This document shows, one piece after another, positions 8,497-16,170 of a stretch of 64,000 nt of DNA. The notes below the pieces were generated by a model. The model did no database searches and was not told the origin of the DNA. It was given only the letters and a program-made list of their open reading frames with translations. Each line of letters starts with the position of its first letter. Position 1 is the first letter of the stretch. The position numbers and the translations under genes are program-made. The DNA is from Marinobacter piscis. GTDB lineage: Bacteria > Pseudomonadota > Gammaproteobacteria > Pseudomonadales > Oleiphilaceae. The stretch lies in NCBI RefSeq assembly GCF_007671655.1, contig NZ_VCGX01000001.1:248001-312000 (forward strand), given 5' to 3'.

Positions 8497-9936
8497 ATGT
8501 CTAACTCACATCCGCTCTATATTCATGGTCAGTGGGTCGCCGGAGCCACCCGTATCAAGAACATCAACCCTTCCGATCTCAGCGACGTGATCGGCGAGTT
8601 TGATCAGGCCAGTTCCGAGCAGACAAAGGAAGCGATTCGTGCGGCCCAGGCGGGCTTTACTGACTGGAGCACCAGCGGCCTGGAACAGCGCTACGGGGTG
8701 CTCATGGCGATTGGCGACGAATTAATTGCCCGCAAGAACGAGTTAGGCGAACTGCTGTCCCGGGAAGAGGGTAAGCCGCTTGCTGAGGGTCAGGGTGAAG
8801 TTTACCGTTCGGGTCAGTTTTTCCACTACTACGCGGCCGAGGTACTGCGCCAGATTGACGAGCGTACCGAGTCTGTGCGTCCGGGAGTAGAAGTTGATAC
8901 CCGGCGCGAACCTCTTGGCGTTGTCGGTATTATCAGCCCGTGGAACTTCCCGATGGCGACCGCCGTCTGGAAAATTGCACCTGCGCTGGCGTTTGGCAAC
9001 GCGGTCGTCTTCAAACCTGCCAACCTGGTGCCGGCCAGTGCCTGGGAGTTGGCAAAAATCATCAGCAAGCAGGACCTGCCTGCGGGCACCTTCAACCTTG
9101 TAATGGGCTCCGGCAGCGATGTCGGCGAAACCCTGATCAACAGCCCGGATATACAGGCCGTCAGCTTTACCGGCTCTCTGGAAGTGGGCCGCCGGGTGGC
9201 TGCTGCTACCGTAGGCAACCTGGTGAAGTGCCAGCTGGAAATGGGCTCCAAAAACGCATTGGTGGTACTGGATGATGCCGACCTGGACCTTGCAGTAGAA
9301 GCTGCATTCAACGGTGCCTACTCCGGCAGTGGTCAAAAGTGCACGGCTTCTTCCCGGCTGATTGTAACGGATGCGGTGCATGATGAGTTTGTTGCAAAGC
9401 TGAAGGCGCGACTTGAGCAGGCAAAGGTCGGGCATGCGCTGGAAGAAGGCGTACAGATTGGCCCCATCGCCGACGAACGCCAGCTGGAGTCCAACCTGGC
9501 ATGGATTGAGCGCGGCCAGAAAGAGGGCGCCACGCTTGCCTTTGGCGGCTCGCGAGTGGAGGTGGATACTGAAGGCTACTATATGGCCCCGGCACTGTTC
9601 ACCGACACATCCAATACCATGGCGATCAACCGTGAGGAAGTATTCGGTCCCATTGCCTGTGTGATCCGGGTGCCGGACTATGAAACCGCACTGGCAACTC
9701 TGAACGACACCCAGTATGGACTTACCGCGGGCATTATTACCAACTCTCTCAAGTATGCATCCGACTTCAAGGCGCGTGCGCAGACCGGGTGTGTCATGGT
9801 GAACCTGCCCACAGCTGGCACTGATTATCACGTGCCTTTTGGCGGCCGCAAAAACTCCAGCTTCGGCCCCCGGGAACAGGGTCAGTATGCCCGTGAGTTC
9901 TACACGGTTGTTAAAACCTGCTACGTGCGGGCCTGA
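8497..9936 (+). CDS. NAD(P)+-dependent aldehyde dehydrogenase, semialdehyde type
   Basis: The protein oxidises an aldehyde to the acid. The start is the ATG at 8497, preceded by AAGGAGG, giving 479 residues; an upstream in-frame ATG lacks a ribosome site. Family motifs are SPWNFPMA, FTGSLEVGRR, the general-base Glu248 in LEMGSKN, the nucleophile Cys282 in GQKCTASS, and EEVFGPIA. The C-terminal NLPTAGTDYHVPFGGRKNSS resembles alpha-ketoglutaric semialdehyde dehydrogenases, so a dicarboxylic semialdehyde substrate is plausible. It is followed after 16 bases by the M19-like gene and is divergent from lysR. In this locus it probably performs a mid-pathway oxidation. Confidence 0.93.
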   Translation: MSNSHPLYIHGQWVAGATRIKNINPSDLSDVIGEFDQASSEQTKEAIRAAQAGFTDWSTSGLEQRYGVLMAIGDELIARKNELGELLSREEGKPLAEGQGEVYRSGQFFHYYAAEVLRQIDERTESVRPGVEVDTRREPLGVVGIISPWNFPMATAVWKIAPALAFGNAVVFKPANLVPASAWELAKIISKQDLPAGTFNLVMGSGSDVGETLINSPDIQAVSFTGSLEVGRRVAAATVGNLVKCQLEMGSKNALVVLDDADLDLAVEAAFNGAYSGSGQKCTASSRLIVTDAVHDEFVAKLKARLEQAKVGHALEEGVQIGPIADERQLESNLAWIERGQKEGATLAFGGSRVEVDTEGYYMAPALFTDTSNTMAINREEVFGPIACVIRVPDYETALATLNDTQYGLTAGIITNSLKYASDFKARAQTGCVMVNLPTAGTDYHVPFGGRKNSSFGPREQGQYAREFYTVVKTCYVRA

Positions 9937-9952
9937 GAGAAGGAGGAACGCC

Positions 9953-10930
9953 ATGCTCACAATTGATGGACTGCAGTACTCCAACTGGTCCCGGGAGATT
10001 TTTGAGCAAATGCACGCCGGGGGTGTCTCAGCGGTGCATGCGACTCTGGTGTATCACGAAAATACCCGGGAAACCCTGTCCCGCTTCGGTGACTGGAACC
10101 GGCGGTTTGAGGAGCACAGCGACCTGATCATGCCGGTATATGAAGCCGCCGACATCGAGCGGGCGCGCGAATCCGGCCGTGTGGGGGTGTTTTTTGGCGC
10201 TCAGAACTGCTCTCCCATTGAGGATGACATCGACATGATCGCTGTCATGCGCCGGCTTGGTCTGCTGATTATGCAGTTGACCTATAATAACCAGAGCCTG
10301 CTGGCGACGGGTTGTTACGAATCGGAAGACCCCGGTATCACGCGGTTTGGACGCCAGGCGATTGAGGAGATGAACCGGGTGGGCATGATTATCGATATGT
10401 CCCACAGCTCGGAACGATCCACCCTGGAGGCAATCGAAGTCTCCAGCAGGCCGGTGATTATTTCCCATGCCAACCCGGCATCGTTTCACCCGGCCAAACG
10501 CAATAAATCAGACACGGTGTTGAAAGCCATTGCCGAAAGTGGCGGGTTGCTGGGTTTCTCGGTCTACCCTTTCCATCTGAAGGATGGTCCGGACTGCACC
10601 CTGGAAAGCTTTTGCAACATGGTTGCAGACACAGCGGATCTGATGGGTATCGACCATATTGGCATTGGAACCGACCTGTGCCAGGGACAGCCTCAGTCGG
10701 TCCTGGACTGGATGCGCAACGGCCGTTGGTCGAAACAGATGGACTTTGGTGAAGGCAATAAAAACAATGCCGGATGGCCCAGGCCACTGTCGTGGTTCAA
10801 GGATAACCGGGACTTCCCGACCATTTCCGAAGGCCTGCGACAGAAAGGATTTTCTCAGGAAGAAATTGAAAAAATCATGGGTCGCAACTGGTTACAACAA
10901 CTGAAAATCGGCACGGAGCCCTGCACTTAA
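9953..10930 (+). CDS. Membrane dipeptidase (M19)-like amidohydrolase, atypical metal site
   Basis: The 325-residue product has the M19/renal-dipeptidase fold signature. H151 (DMSHSS), H172 (VIISHANP) and D241 (GIGTDLCQG) occupy expected metal or catalytic positions. However, the usual N-terminal HxD ligand pair is replaced by DGLQYSNW, and the usual bridging Glu of the GVEGG-type motif is replaced within GAQNCSPIED. It closely resembles, from memory, the M19-like protein encoded beside the dimethylglycine/glycine-betaine catabolic genes of Pseudomonas aeruginosa (PA5396). A GAAGGAGG ribosome site fixes the ATG at 9953. Its place between an aldehyde dehydrogenase and a betaine-type transporter suggests hydrolysis of an N-acyl or N-formyl intermediate rather than a dipeptide; this is inference. 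Confidence 0.82.
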   Translation: MLTIDGLQYSNWSREIFEQMHAGGVSAVHATLVYHENTRETLSRFGDWNRRFEEHSDLIMPVYEAADIERARESGRVGVFFGAQNCSPIEDDIDMIAVMRRLGLLIMQLTYNNQSLLATGCYESEDPGITRFGRQAIEEMNRVGMIIDMSHSSERSTLEAIEVSSRPVIISHANPASFHPAKRNKSDTVLKAIAESGGLLGFSVYPFHLKDGPDCTLESFCNMVADTADLMGIDHIGIGTDLCQGQPQSVLDWMRNGRWSKQMDFGEGNKNNAGWPRPLSWFKDNRDFPTISEGLRQKGFSQEEIEKIMGRNWLQQLKIGTEPCT

Positions 10931-10998
10931 CAGGCAGGGCCCTACATAAGACCGAGGCTGCCATCAAAGCTACCTAAAAACAAAAAAAGGTAAGTGTG

Positions 10999-12558
10999 AT
11001 GAAAAATAACAACCTTAAGTCAGGCGGAGACTACTCTATTGCCCAGCTGGGTGATCCGGTGGTGCTTACGCTCAGCGTTGGATTTATCGTTCTGTTCGTG
11101 GGGTTTTCTTTATTTGACCTCCAGGGCGTTGCTGATCTTATCAGCGGTGGCTTCGCCTGGACGGCCAAAATATTCGGCACCTATTTCCAGATGTTGCTGC
11201 TGGCAACCTTCTTTATTGCCATCGGCCTGGCCTGTACGCCGGCCGCCAAAGCCAAAATCGGCAACCTGGCCCAGCCAGAAATGAGCACCTTCCGCTGGCT
11301 CTCCATTATTATGTGTACCCTGCTGGCCGGTGGCGGTGTCTTCTTTGCCGCAGGCGAGCCCATCTATCACTTTGTGGTCACTCCGCCGGCCTTTGACACT
11401 GAACCAGGCACAGCGGCCGCTGTCTCCAATGCCATGGCGCAATCGTTCATGCACTGGGGATTCCTCGCCTGGGCCGTACTGGGTACGCTGGTGTCCATCG
11501 TTCTCGCCCACGCCCACTATGTGAAGGGCAAGCCCCTGCAGCCCAGAACCATTCTTTACCCGGTCTTCGGGGAGCGCATCATGAGCGGCTGGCTGGGCAG
11601 TGTGGTCGATGCCTGCTGTGTGATCGCCATTGTCGCCGGTACCGTTGGCCCTATCGGCTTCCTCGCCACCCAGATGAGCTTCGGCCTCAGTGAGCTCTTC
11701 GGCCTGACCGACGGCATCACCTCGCAGATGGCGATTCTTCTCGTTCTTGCTCTGATCTACATCACTTCCGCGATGACGGGCGTGCACCGGGGCATCCAGT
11801 TCCTCAGCCGGATGAACGTGTTCCTGGCTCTGGCCATTGCTGCCATTATTTTTGTGTTCGGCCCGACCCTGTACCTCACCAACACCTATTTCCAGAGCAT
11901 GGGTGAGTATGTGTCGTCCTTTATGACCATGGTCTCCATGACGTCTGACACAGCTCCGGACTGGTGGATGCAGTGGTGGACCGTGTTCTTCTTCTCCTGG
12001 TTTATCGGCTATGCGCCGCTGATGGCGATCTTTGTGGCCCGTATTTCCCGGGGCAGGTCCATCCGTGAGATGATTCTGGCGGTGGCTATTATGGCTCCGA
12101 TCGCAACCACCATGTGGTTCACTCTGCTCGGTGGCTCAGGCATCTTCTATCAGCTCAACGGGGTCATTGATCTCACCGAAGCCCTGAATAACTTCCGCTT
12201 TGATGTGGCAACCCTCACCGTGGCTCAGGCACTGCCCGGCGGCGATTTCATGGCCCTGGCTATCCTGGTACTCACCACCGTGTTTGTGGCCACCACCGGG
12301 GATTCCATGAGCTACTCCATTGCCGTCGTAAGCTCCGGCCACGACCAGCCCAATACGTTTGTACGGGCATTCTGGGGTCTGGCTATGGCTGTCACCGCCG
12401 GGATCCTGCTGTACATGGGAGCCGGGCAAATCGGCGCTCTGCAGCAGTTCATTGTGATTACGGCAATTCCTGTGTCCCTGATTATTCTTCCTTCTCTCTG
12501 GCAAGGCCCGAAAGCGGCTTATGCCATGGCGCGGGAACAACACATAATTCCTGAGTAA
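10999..12558 (+). CDS. BCCT family betaine/carnitine/choline-type transporter, copy 2
   Basis: This is a second BCCT carrier of 519 residues, with the same signature (WWMQWWTVFFF, ARISRGRSIREM). The ATG at 10999 follows AAAAGG at good spacing; a GTG three bases upstream is less likely. The first ~125 bases differ from copy 1 at about 34 positions by hand count, and the last ~230 bases again differ at many silent sites, but the middle is almost identical. The C-terminus is nine residues shorter (REQHIIPE against REQGLISDQ...). It lies between the dipeptidase-like gene and two genes of unknown function, apparently in one operon. Confidence 0.92.
   Translation: MKNNNLKSGGDYSIAQLGDPVVLTLSVGFIVLFVGFSLFDLQGVADLISGGFAWTAKIFGTYFQMLLLATFFIAIGLACTPAAKAKIGNLAQPEMSTFRWLSIIMCTLLAGGGVFFAAGEPIYHFVVTPPAFDTEPGTAAAVSNAMAQSFMHWGFLAWAVLGTLVSIVLAHAHYVKGKPLQPRTILYPVFGERIMSGWLGSVVDACCVIAIVAGTVGPIGFLATQMSFGLSELFGLTDGITSQMAILLVLALIYITSAMTGVHRGIQFLSRMNVFLALAIAAIIFVFGPTLYLTNTYFQSMGEYVSSFMTMVSMTSDTAPDWWMQWWTVFFFSWFIGYAPLMAIFVARISRGRSIREMILAVAIMAPIATTMWFTLLGGSGIFYQLNGVIDLTEALNNFRFDVATLTVAQALPGGDFMALAILVLTTVFVATTGDSMSYSIAVVSSGHDQPNTFVRAFWGLAMAVTAGILLYMGAGQIGALQQFIVITAIPVSLIILPSLWQGPKAAYAMAREQHIIPE
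11155..12323 (+). repeat. Near-identical BCCT core, copy 2
   Basis: Partner of 6012-7180, in the same orientation, with a constant offset of 5143 bases and no gaps. Direct repeats of this length could recombine and delete the lysR, aldehyde dehydrogenase and dipeptidase-like genes between them. Confidence 0.9.
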
Positions 12559-12595
12559 GCTCGGAACAACCGCCCGTACAGGCAAGGGTGATATT

Positions 12596-14338
12596 ATGAT
12601 TTCAGCGACAGTTACGTCCACACCGGACAGCCTCCGCCCAGCCAGCGAGGTAATGAAGCTGGAACGGCTGGGTAGCATGTTTGCCAGCAGGCTCAGTTTT
12701 GTCCGCTCGCTGATGCGAAAAATGATCAGCGAGCGCTGGCAGATTGTGAACACAGTGTTTGACCTGGACAGTGAAGGCCACGGCCTTGCGATTTATCGCA
12801 TTACCACCCCGGCAAACTGTTACCACTGTGTCGTTTTCTCCAGAAACCTGACACCGGAGCAGCGTACAGACCGGGTAATTGCCGAAGCCTGGGATGTCAC
12901 CTTTGCTATGCTTGAAGGTGAGGTGGAAGATACGTTGCTTGAGCAGATGGAGGCCAATGTGCCTTTGCAGGAGGCCGGACGCCAGCACCCCAGGGTTCTG
13001 GTGCTGTCCCGGGCCAACAGAAGCCTGCGCAACTTCAGCCAGTTTGTCGATGCTCTGGCCGCTGGCCGGCAGCCGGATCCGGCCTGGCTGACCGCCGTAG
13101 GCTATCTTTACCGAACCACCGCCGTCTATGGCAATGGCAAGTTTGGTATTGCCGACTTTGCACGGCTTGAACGAAACCCGGATTTCAATCGTCCGTTCGC
13201 CGCGCAGATGCTGGCCGTCTATGTATTGCGCCAGTTCTCCATTGAGCAGCTCAATCACCTGGCCAGAGTACAGTCGCCCCAACATGCGGTACCACTGCAC
13301 TCCGAACTGGAACGCTATCTGGGTATCGGCAATTCCACAGGGCTGGGTATGGCACCCTTCCTGATCAACCACCCGCAGCTGATCCAGCAATGGGTGTACA
13401 GCCGGGAGCGGGCACTGGCTTATGTTCGCAAGGAGCCCGCGACTGAACAGACACGTACCCGGCTACGCGCACTGATGGCCAGGGCATTGAAACACCTGCA
13501 ACAGTCACAAACAGAAGACGGGGAACAGTCACTGCGTAATCAGGAAACTGCCCGTTCCATCGCAGAAAGTATCGACTGGCTGGACAGGACACCGGCACAC
13601 CCGGAGCTTTACGAAGAGCTTATCCAATGGGCCAGATCCCACTGTTCTCTGGAGGCCCAGGAGCTGGTGAACACCTTGTTGATCGAGTTATACCCGGACT
13701 TGGTGGACAGCTTGGATGATGAATTCGGTTGCCGGGAAACCATGGACCTGCAACCGGATATGAAAGCCCGGCAGCTGAAAAACCTGATTGAGGAGAAGTT
13801 CGACTGGGCGCTGAGCTACCGGGAAGATAGCGCCGCGGATAATTACTGGTTCTGGTACCGCTCTGTCGAAAAAGAGGAACCCAGGCTGGGTGTGCGTGGT
13901 TCTGAGTCCGGCGCAGAGAAGGAGCTTTCTCTGGCCATCGGCCCCCGAATCAGCCTGTGTTATACCAGACTCACGCAATTCCTTGAGCACAACCCGAACG
14001 CCATGGTCGTGGAGTTCCTGCTGCACCACCCGGGACAAAAAGAATGTGTGCGCCGGATTCAGACAATGGGCGAGACGCCCTACGGTGAGATCCGTGCAAA
14101 CCTCTGGCATAAAGACATGAAGCCCATGCACCTGCTAAGGACCAAGCTCTCGTTTTTCGGTGCCAGCCGCTTTGATCCAAAATCCGACCGCTGGGTGCGG
14201 ATCACCCTGTTCCAGGGCGCCCCTCTGCCCCGGGAACTGGTTCATCCGAAGCGCTCGCTGGAGCAACTGGATGACTGGGGGTTCCCGCTGGAGCCCGAGC
14301 TTGATGACAACCGCAAGGTTTATGGTGATGCACAATGA
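12596..14338 (+). CDS. Protein of unknown function (580 residues) in the betaine-type locus
   Basis: I do not recognise a named domain. The product is soluble, with no signal peptide or membrane segment, and is largely helical by composition. The ATG at 12596 follows AAGGGTG. Notable stretches are NCYHCVVF near residue 80, LYRTTAVYGNGKFGIADFAR near 170-190, and the C-terminal GETPYGEIRANLWHKDMKP near 490. The stop overlaps the ATG of the DUF3726-type gene by four bases (ATGA), so the two are very probably translationally coupled and may act together. It starts 37 bases after the BCCT stop. An enzyme subunit or accessory factor in ring or amine breakdown is possible but unproven. Confidence 0.75.
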   Translation: MISATVTSTPDSLRPASEVMKLERLGSMFASRLSFVRSLMRKMISERWQIVNTVFDLDSEGHGLAIYRITTPANCYHCVVFSRNLTPEQRTDRVIAEAWDVTFAMLEGEVEDTLLEQMEANVPLQEAGRQHPRVLVLSRANRSLRNFSQFVDALAAGRQPDPAWLTAVGYLYRTTAVYGNGKFGIADFARLERNPDFNRPFAAQMLAVYVLRQFSIEQLNHLARVQSPQHAVPLHSELERYLGIGNSTGLGMAPFLINHPQLIQQWVYSRERALAYVRKEPATEQTRTRLRALMARALKHLQQSQTEDGEQSLRNQETARSIAESIDWLDRTPAHPELYEELIQWARSHCSLEAQELVNTLLIELYPDLVDSLDDEFGCRETMDLQPDMKARQLKNLIEEKFDWALSYREDSAADNYWFWYRSVEKEEPRLGVRGSESGAEKELSLAIGPRISLCYTRLTQFLEHNPNAMVVEFLLHHPGQKECVRRIQTMGETPYGEIRANLWHKDMKPMHLLRTKLSFFGASRFDPKSDRWVRITLFQGAPLPRELVHPKRSLEQLDDWGFPLEPELDDNRKVYGDAQ

Positions 14339-15102
14339 AAGTCTCATTCAACGAATTGCAGGGGCTGTCCCGGAAAGCCTTCATAGCTATTGGCTTTGAT
14401 GAAGGTGATGCCAATGACGCCGCCGAGATGGTGGCCTGGATGGAAGCCCACGGGCTGGATGGTATCGCGGCACTCAGGAAAGGCCTGGATTTTCTGCTGA
14501 ACGAAGACAAGTCCCAGCCCCCCAGGCTGATCTACCAGGACGCGGATTTATGTGTGGTCGATGCCCAGCACAAAACCGTACTCGGCCACGCCAGTCTGGC
14601 TATTGAGCTGGGTTACGCAAAGTGTCGTGCCAGAGGTCTGTCGGTGACGAAAATCCGCCACTGTCATAACCGCATGCTGATTGTGGGATACCTGTCACGC
14701 ATTGCCCGACGCAACATGAGTGTGACCGCATTCTGGCGCAACTCCCACGAGCCGTTGACGGAAATTCTGGTGAGCTTTAGATCGGGTGAGGCAGAGCCGG
14801 AAATATGTATGTACGGCCTGCCGTCAACACCGGATGACACAGAGCCAAACAACGGTATAACACTGGTAATGGTGAACCATGTCGACCTGTTGCCGGACCT
14901 CAAACCCGAGGCACCGGCAAACGATCTGATTCTGCAAAACCGCGCTGCCATGCTCGACTGGCAGGAGCGCTCATTGGTGGATGGCATAGACGTAGACACA
15001 GAACTTTGGGAGCGCTTGAAGCTGCTGGCAACAAAAATGCTGGTGGAAACATCCGACGACTCACGCCAGGGCGCAGGCGCCGGCACAACCGATAATGACT
15101 AA
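14335..15102 (+). CDS. DUF3726-type protein resembling Ldh_2 oxidoreductases
   Basis: The 255-residue product matches my memory of DUF3726. The order of elements also recalls the Ldh_2 (malate/sulfolactate/piperideine-carboxylate reductase) family: an N-terminal helix pair with AAEMVAWMEAHGLDGI (H39-G40 where Ldh_2 has the SHG motif), VVDAQHKTVLGHASLAIELG (like the GQ..G...A...A stretch), then IRHCHNRMLIVGYL (H109/H111 where Ldh_2 has SNHFG). It is about 90 residues shorter than Ldh_2 enzymes and lacks an obvious GG-TNP cofactor segment. The 4-base overlap with the preceding gene suggests a two-subunit product. The C-terminal ~20 residues look disordered. Function unknown; a reductase or its inactive relative is the best guess. 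Confidence 0.7.
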   Translation: MKVSFNELQGLSRKAFIAIGFDEGDANDAAEMVAWMEAHGLDGIAALRKGLDFLLNEDKSQPPRLIYQDADLCVVDAQHKTVLGHASLAIELGYAKCRARGLSVTKIRHCHNRMLIVGYLSRIARRNMSVTAFWRNSHEPLTEILVSFRSGEAEPEICMYGLPSTPDDTEPNNGITLVMVNHVDLLPDLKPEAPANDLILQNRAAMLDWQERSLVDGIDVDTELWERLKLLATKMLVETSDDSRQGAGAGTTDND

Positions 15103-15268
15103 GGACGTGCCTATACCGTTGTTCCCTCAGCGGCTGTGCTTGATCCTTACTGCATCCTGATTTAACAGATGATCGTAAGACGCAAGCCTGCTATCTTCTG
15201 CAGCTGTCGCACATGAAACACTCTTGATGGTATTTTGCCTCGTCGGGACTCTCTGTAAGGATCAGGCT

Positions 15269-16156
15269 ATGACCAGCACAACCAAGCAACTTCAAAAGCT
15301 GCTGCTATTTCAATTGTCGGGCACCCGGCTATTCGGGATTGGTACACTGAAGATTCGGGAAATCCTGCCTTTCAGGCCTCTGGCAAGACTCCCACACAGC
15401 CACCCTGCTATTGCCGGTGCCATCAGCTTTCGTGGTTCCTCGGTACCGGTCATTGATATGGCTGCCGCTGTCGGATACCCACAGCTTACACCCGAAGAAC
15501 TGAACACAGCCTCTATTATAATAACGGATGTTCAACGTCAGGAGATTGGATTTGTCGTGCGCGGCGTACAACAAATCATCGAAGCCGACTGGAAGAAGGT
15601 AAAAGCACCTCCTGCTGCGCTGGGTGACCGGGCATTCATTACCGGCTTGCTGGATATAGATGGCGATATCATTCAGCTGCTGGATCTGGAGTTGCTGTTG
15701 GCTAATGTGTACCCGGAGTCTCTTGAAACGCCAGATGTCGCACTCACAGATGTGCAAAGCGAGACATTAAAAGCCCTCAATATTCTACTGGTGGACGATT
15801 CTCGTGTTGCCAGAAAGCAACTGTGTGATGCGCTGGATACAAAAGATATTTCTTATCAGGTTACCAGTAATGGCGATGACGCACTGCAATCTCTGGTGGA
15901 CAATAACGACAACCAGGCGCCAATCGATATTCTGGTGAGTGATATTGAAATGCCAGGGCTGGATGGCTATGAGTTGGCGTTTAACGTAAGGGATAACAGC
16001 GCGCTAAAGCAGCCTTACATTATTCTGCACACATCCCTGAATAGTGAGATGAGTCTGAGTTATGCCAATCAGGTAGGGGCTGATGAGGCGCTTACAAAGT
16101 TTGATGCGGATGAGCTGTTACAGGCCATGCTCAGAGGGGCTCACCAGTCAGGATAG
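15269..16156 (+). CDS. cheV: CheV-type chemotaxis adaptor (CheW domain plus receiver domain)
   Basis: The product has an N-terminal CheW-like domain (about residues 10-150; LFGIGTLKIREILPF and SFRGSSVPVIDMA) and a C-terminal response-regulator receiver (about 170-295; ILLVDDSRVARKQL, phospho-acceptor D225 in VSDIEMPG, and the HTS and K positions in ILHTSLN and ALTKFDA). Such proteins couple chemoreceptors to CheA and are tuned by phosphorylation. The ATG at 15269 follows GTAAGGATC; upstream in-frame codons lack a ribosome site. The gene stands alone, with 166 bases before it that hold no gene and no promoter I can defend. Confidence 0.9.
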   Translation: MTSTTKQLQKLLLFQLSGTRLFGIGTLKIREILPFRPLARLPHSHPAIAGAISFRGSSVPVIDMAAAVGYPQLTPEELNTASIIITDVQRQEIGFVVRGVQQIIEADWKKVKAPPAALGDRAFITGLLDIDGDIIQLLDLELLLANVYPESLETPDVALTDVQSETLKALNILLVDDSRVARKQLCDALDTKDISYQVTSNGDDALQSLVDNNDNQAPIDILVSDIEMPGLDGYELAFNVRDNSALKQPYIILHTSLNSEMSLSYANQVGADEALTKFDADELLQAMLRGAHQSG

Positions 16157-16170
16157 CAGGCTCATGCCTG

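Noticed and set aside
8743..9984. 413-codon minus-strand frame opposite the aldehyde dehydrogenase
   Set aside because: Covers a clear aldehyde dehydrogenase with all catalytic motifs; the antisense product resembles no family and has no ribosome site.
10917..10940. CCCTGC...GCAGGG hairpin after the M19-like gene
   Set aside because: The stem is only six pairs and has no T-run; the next gene starts 68 bases later in the same direction, so termination is not supported.
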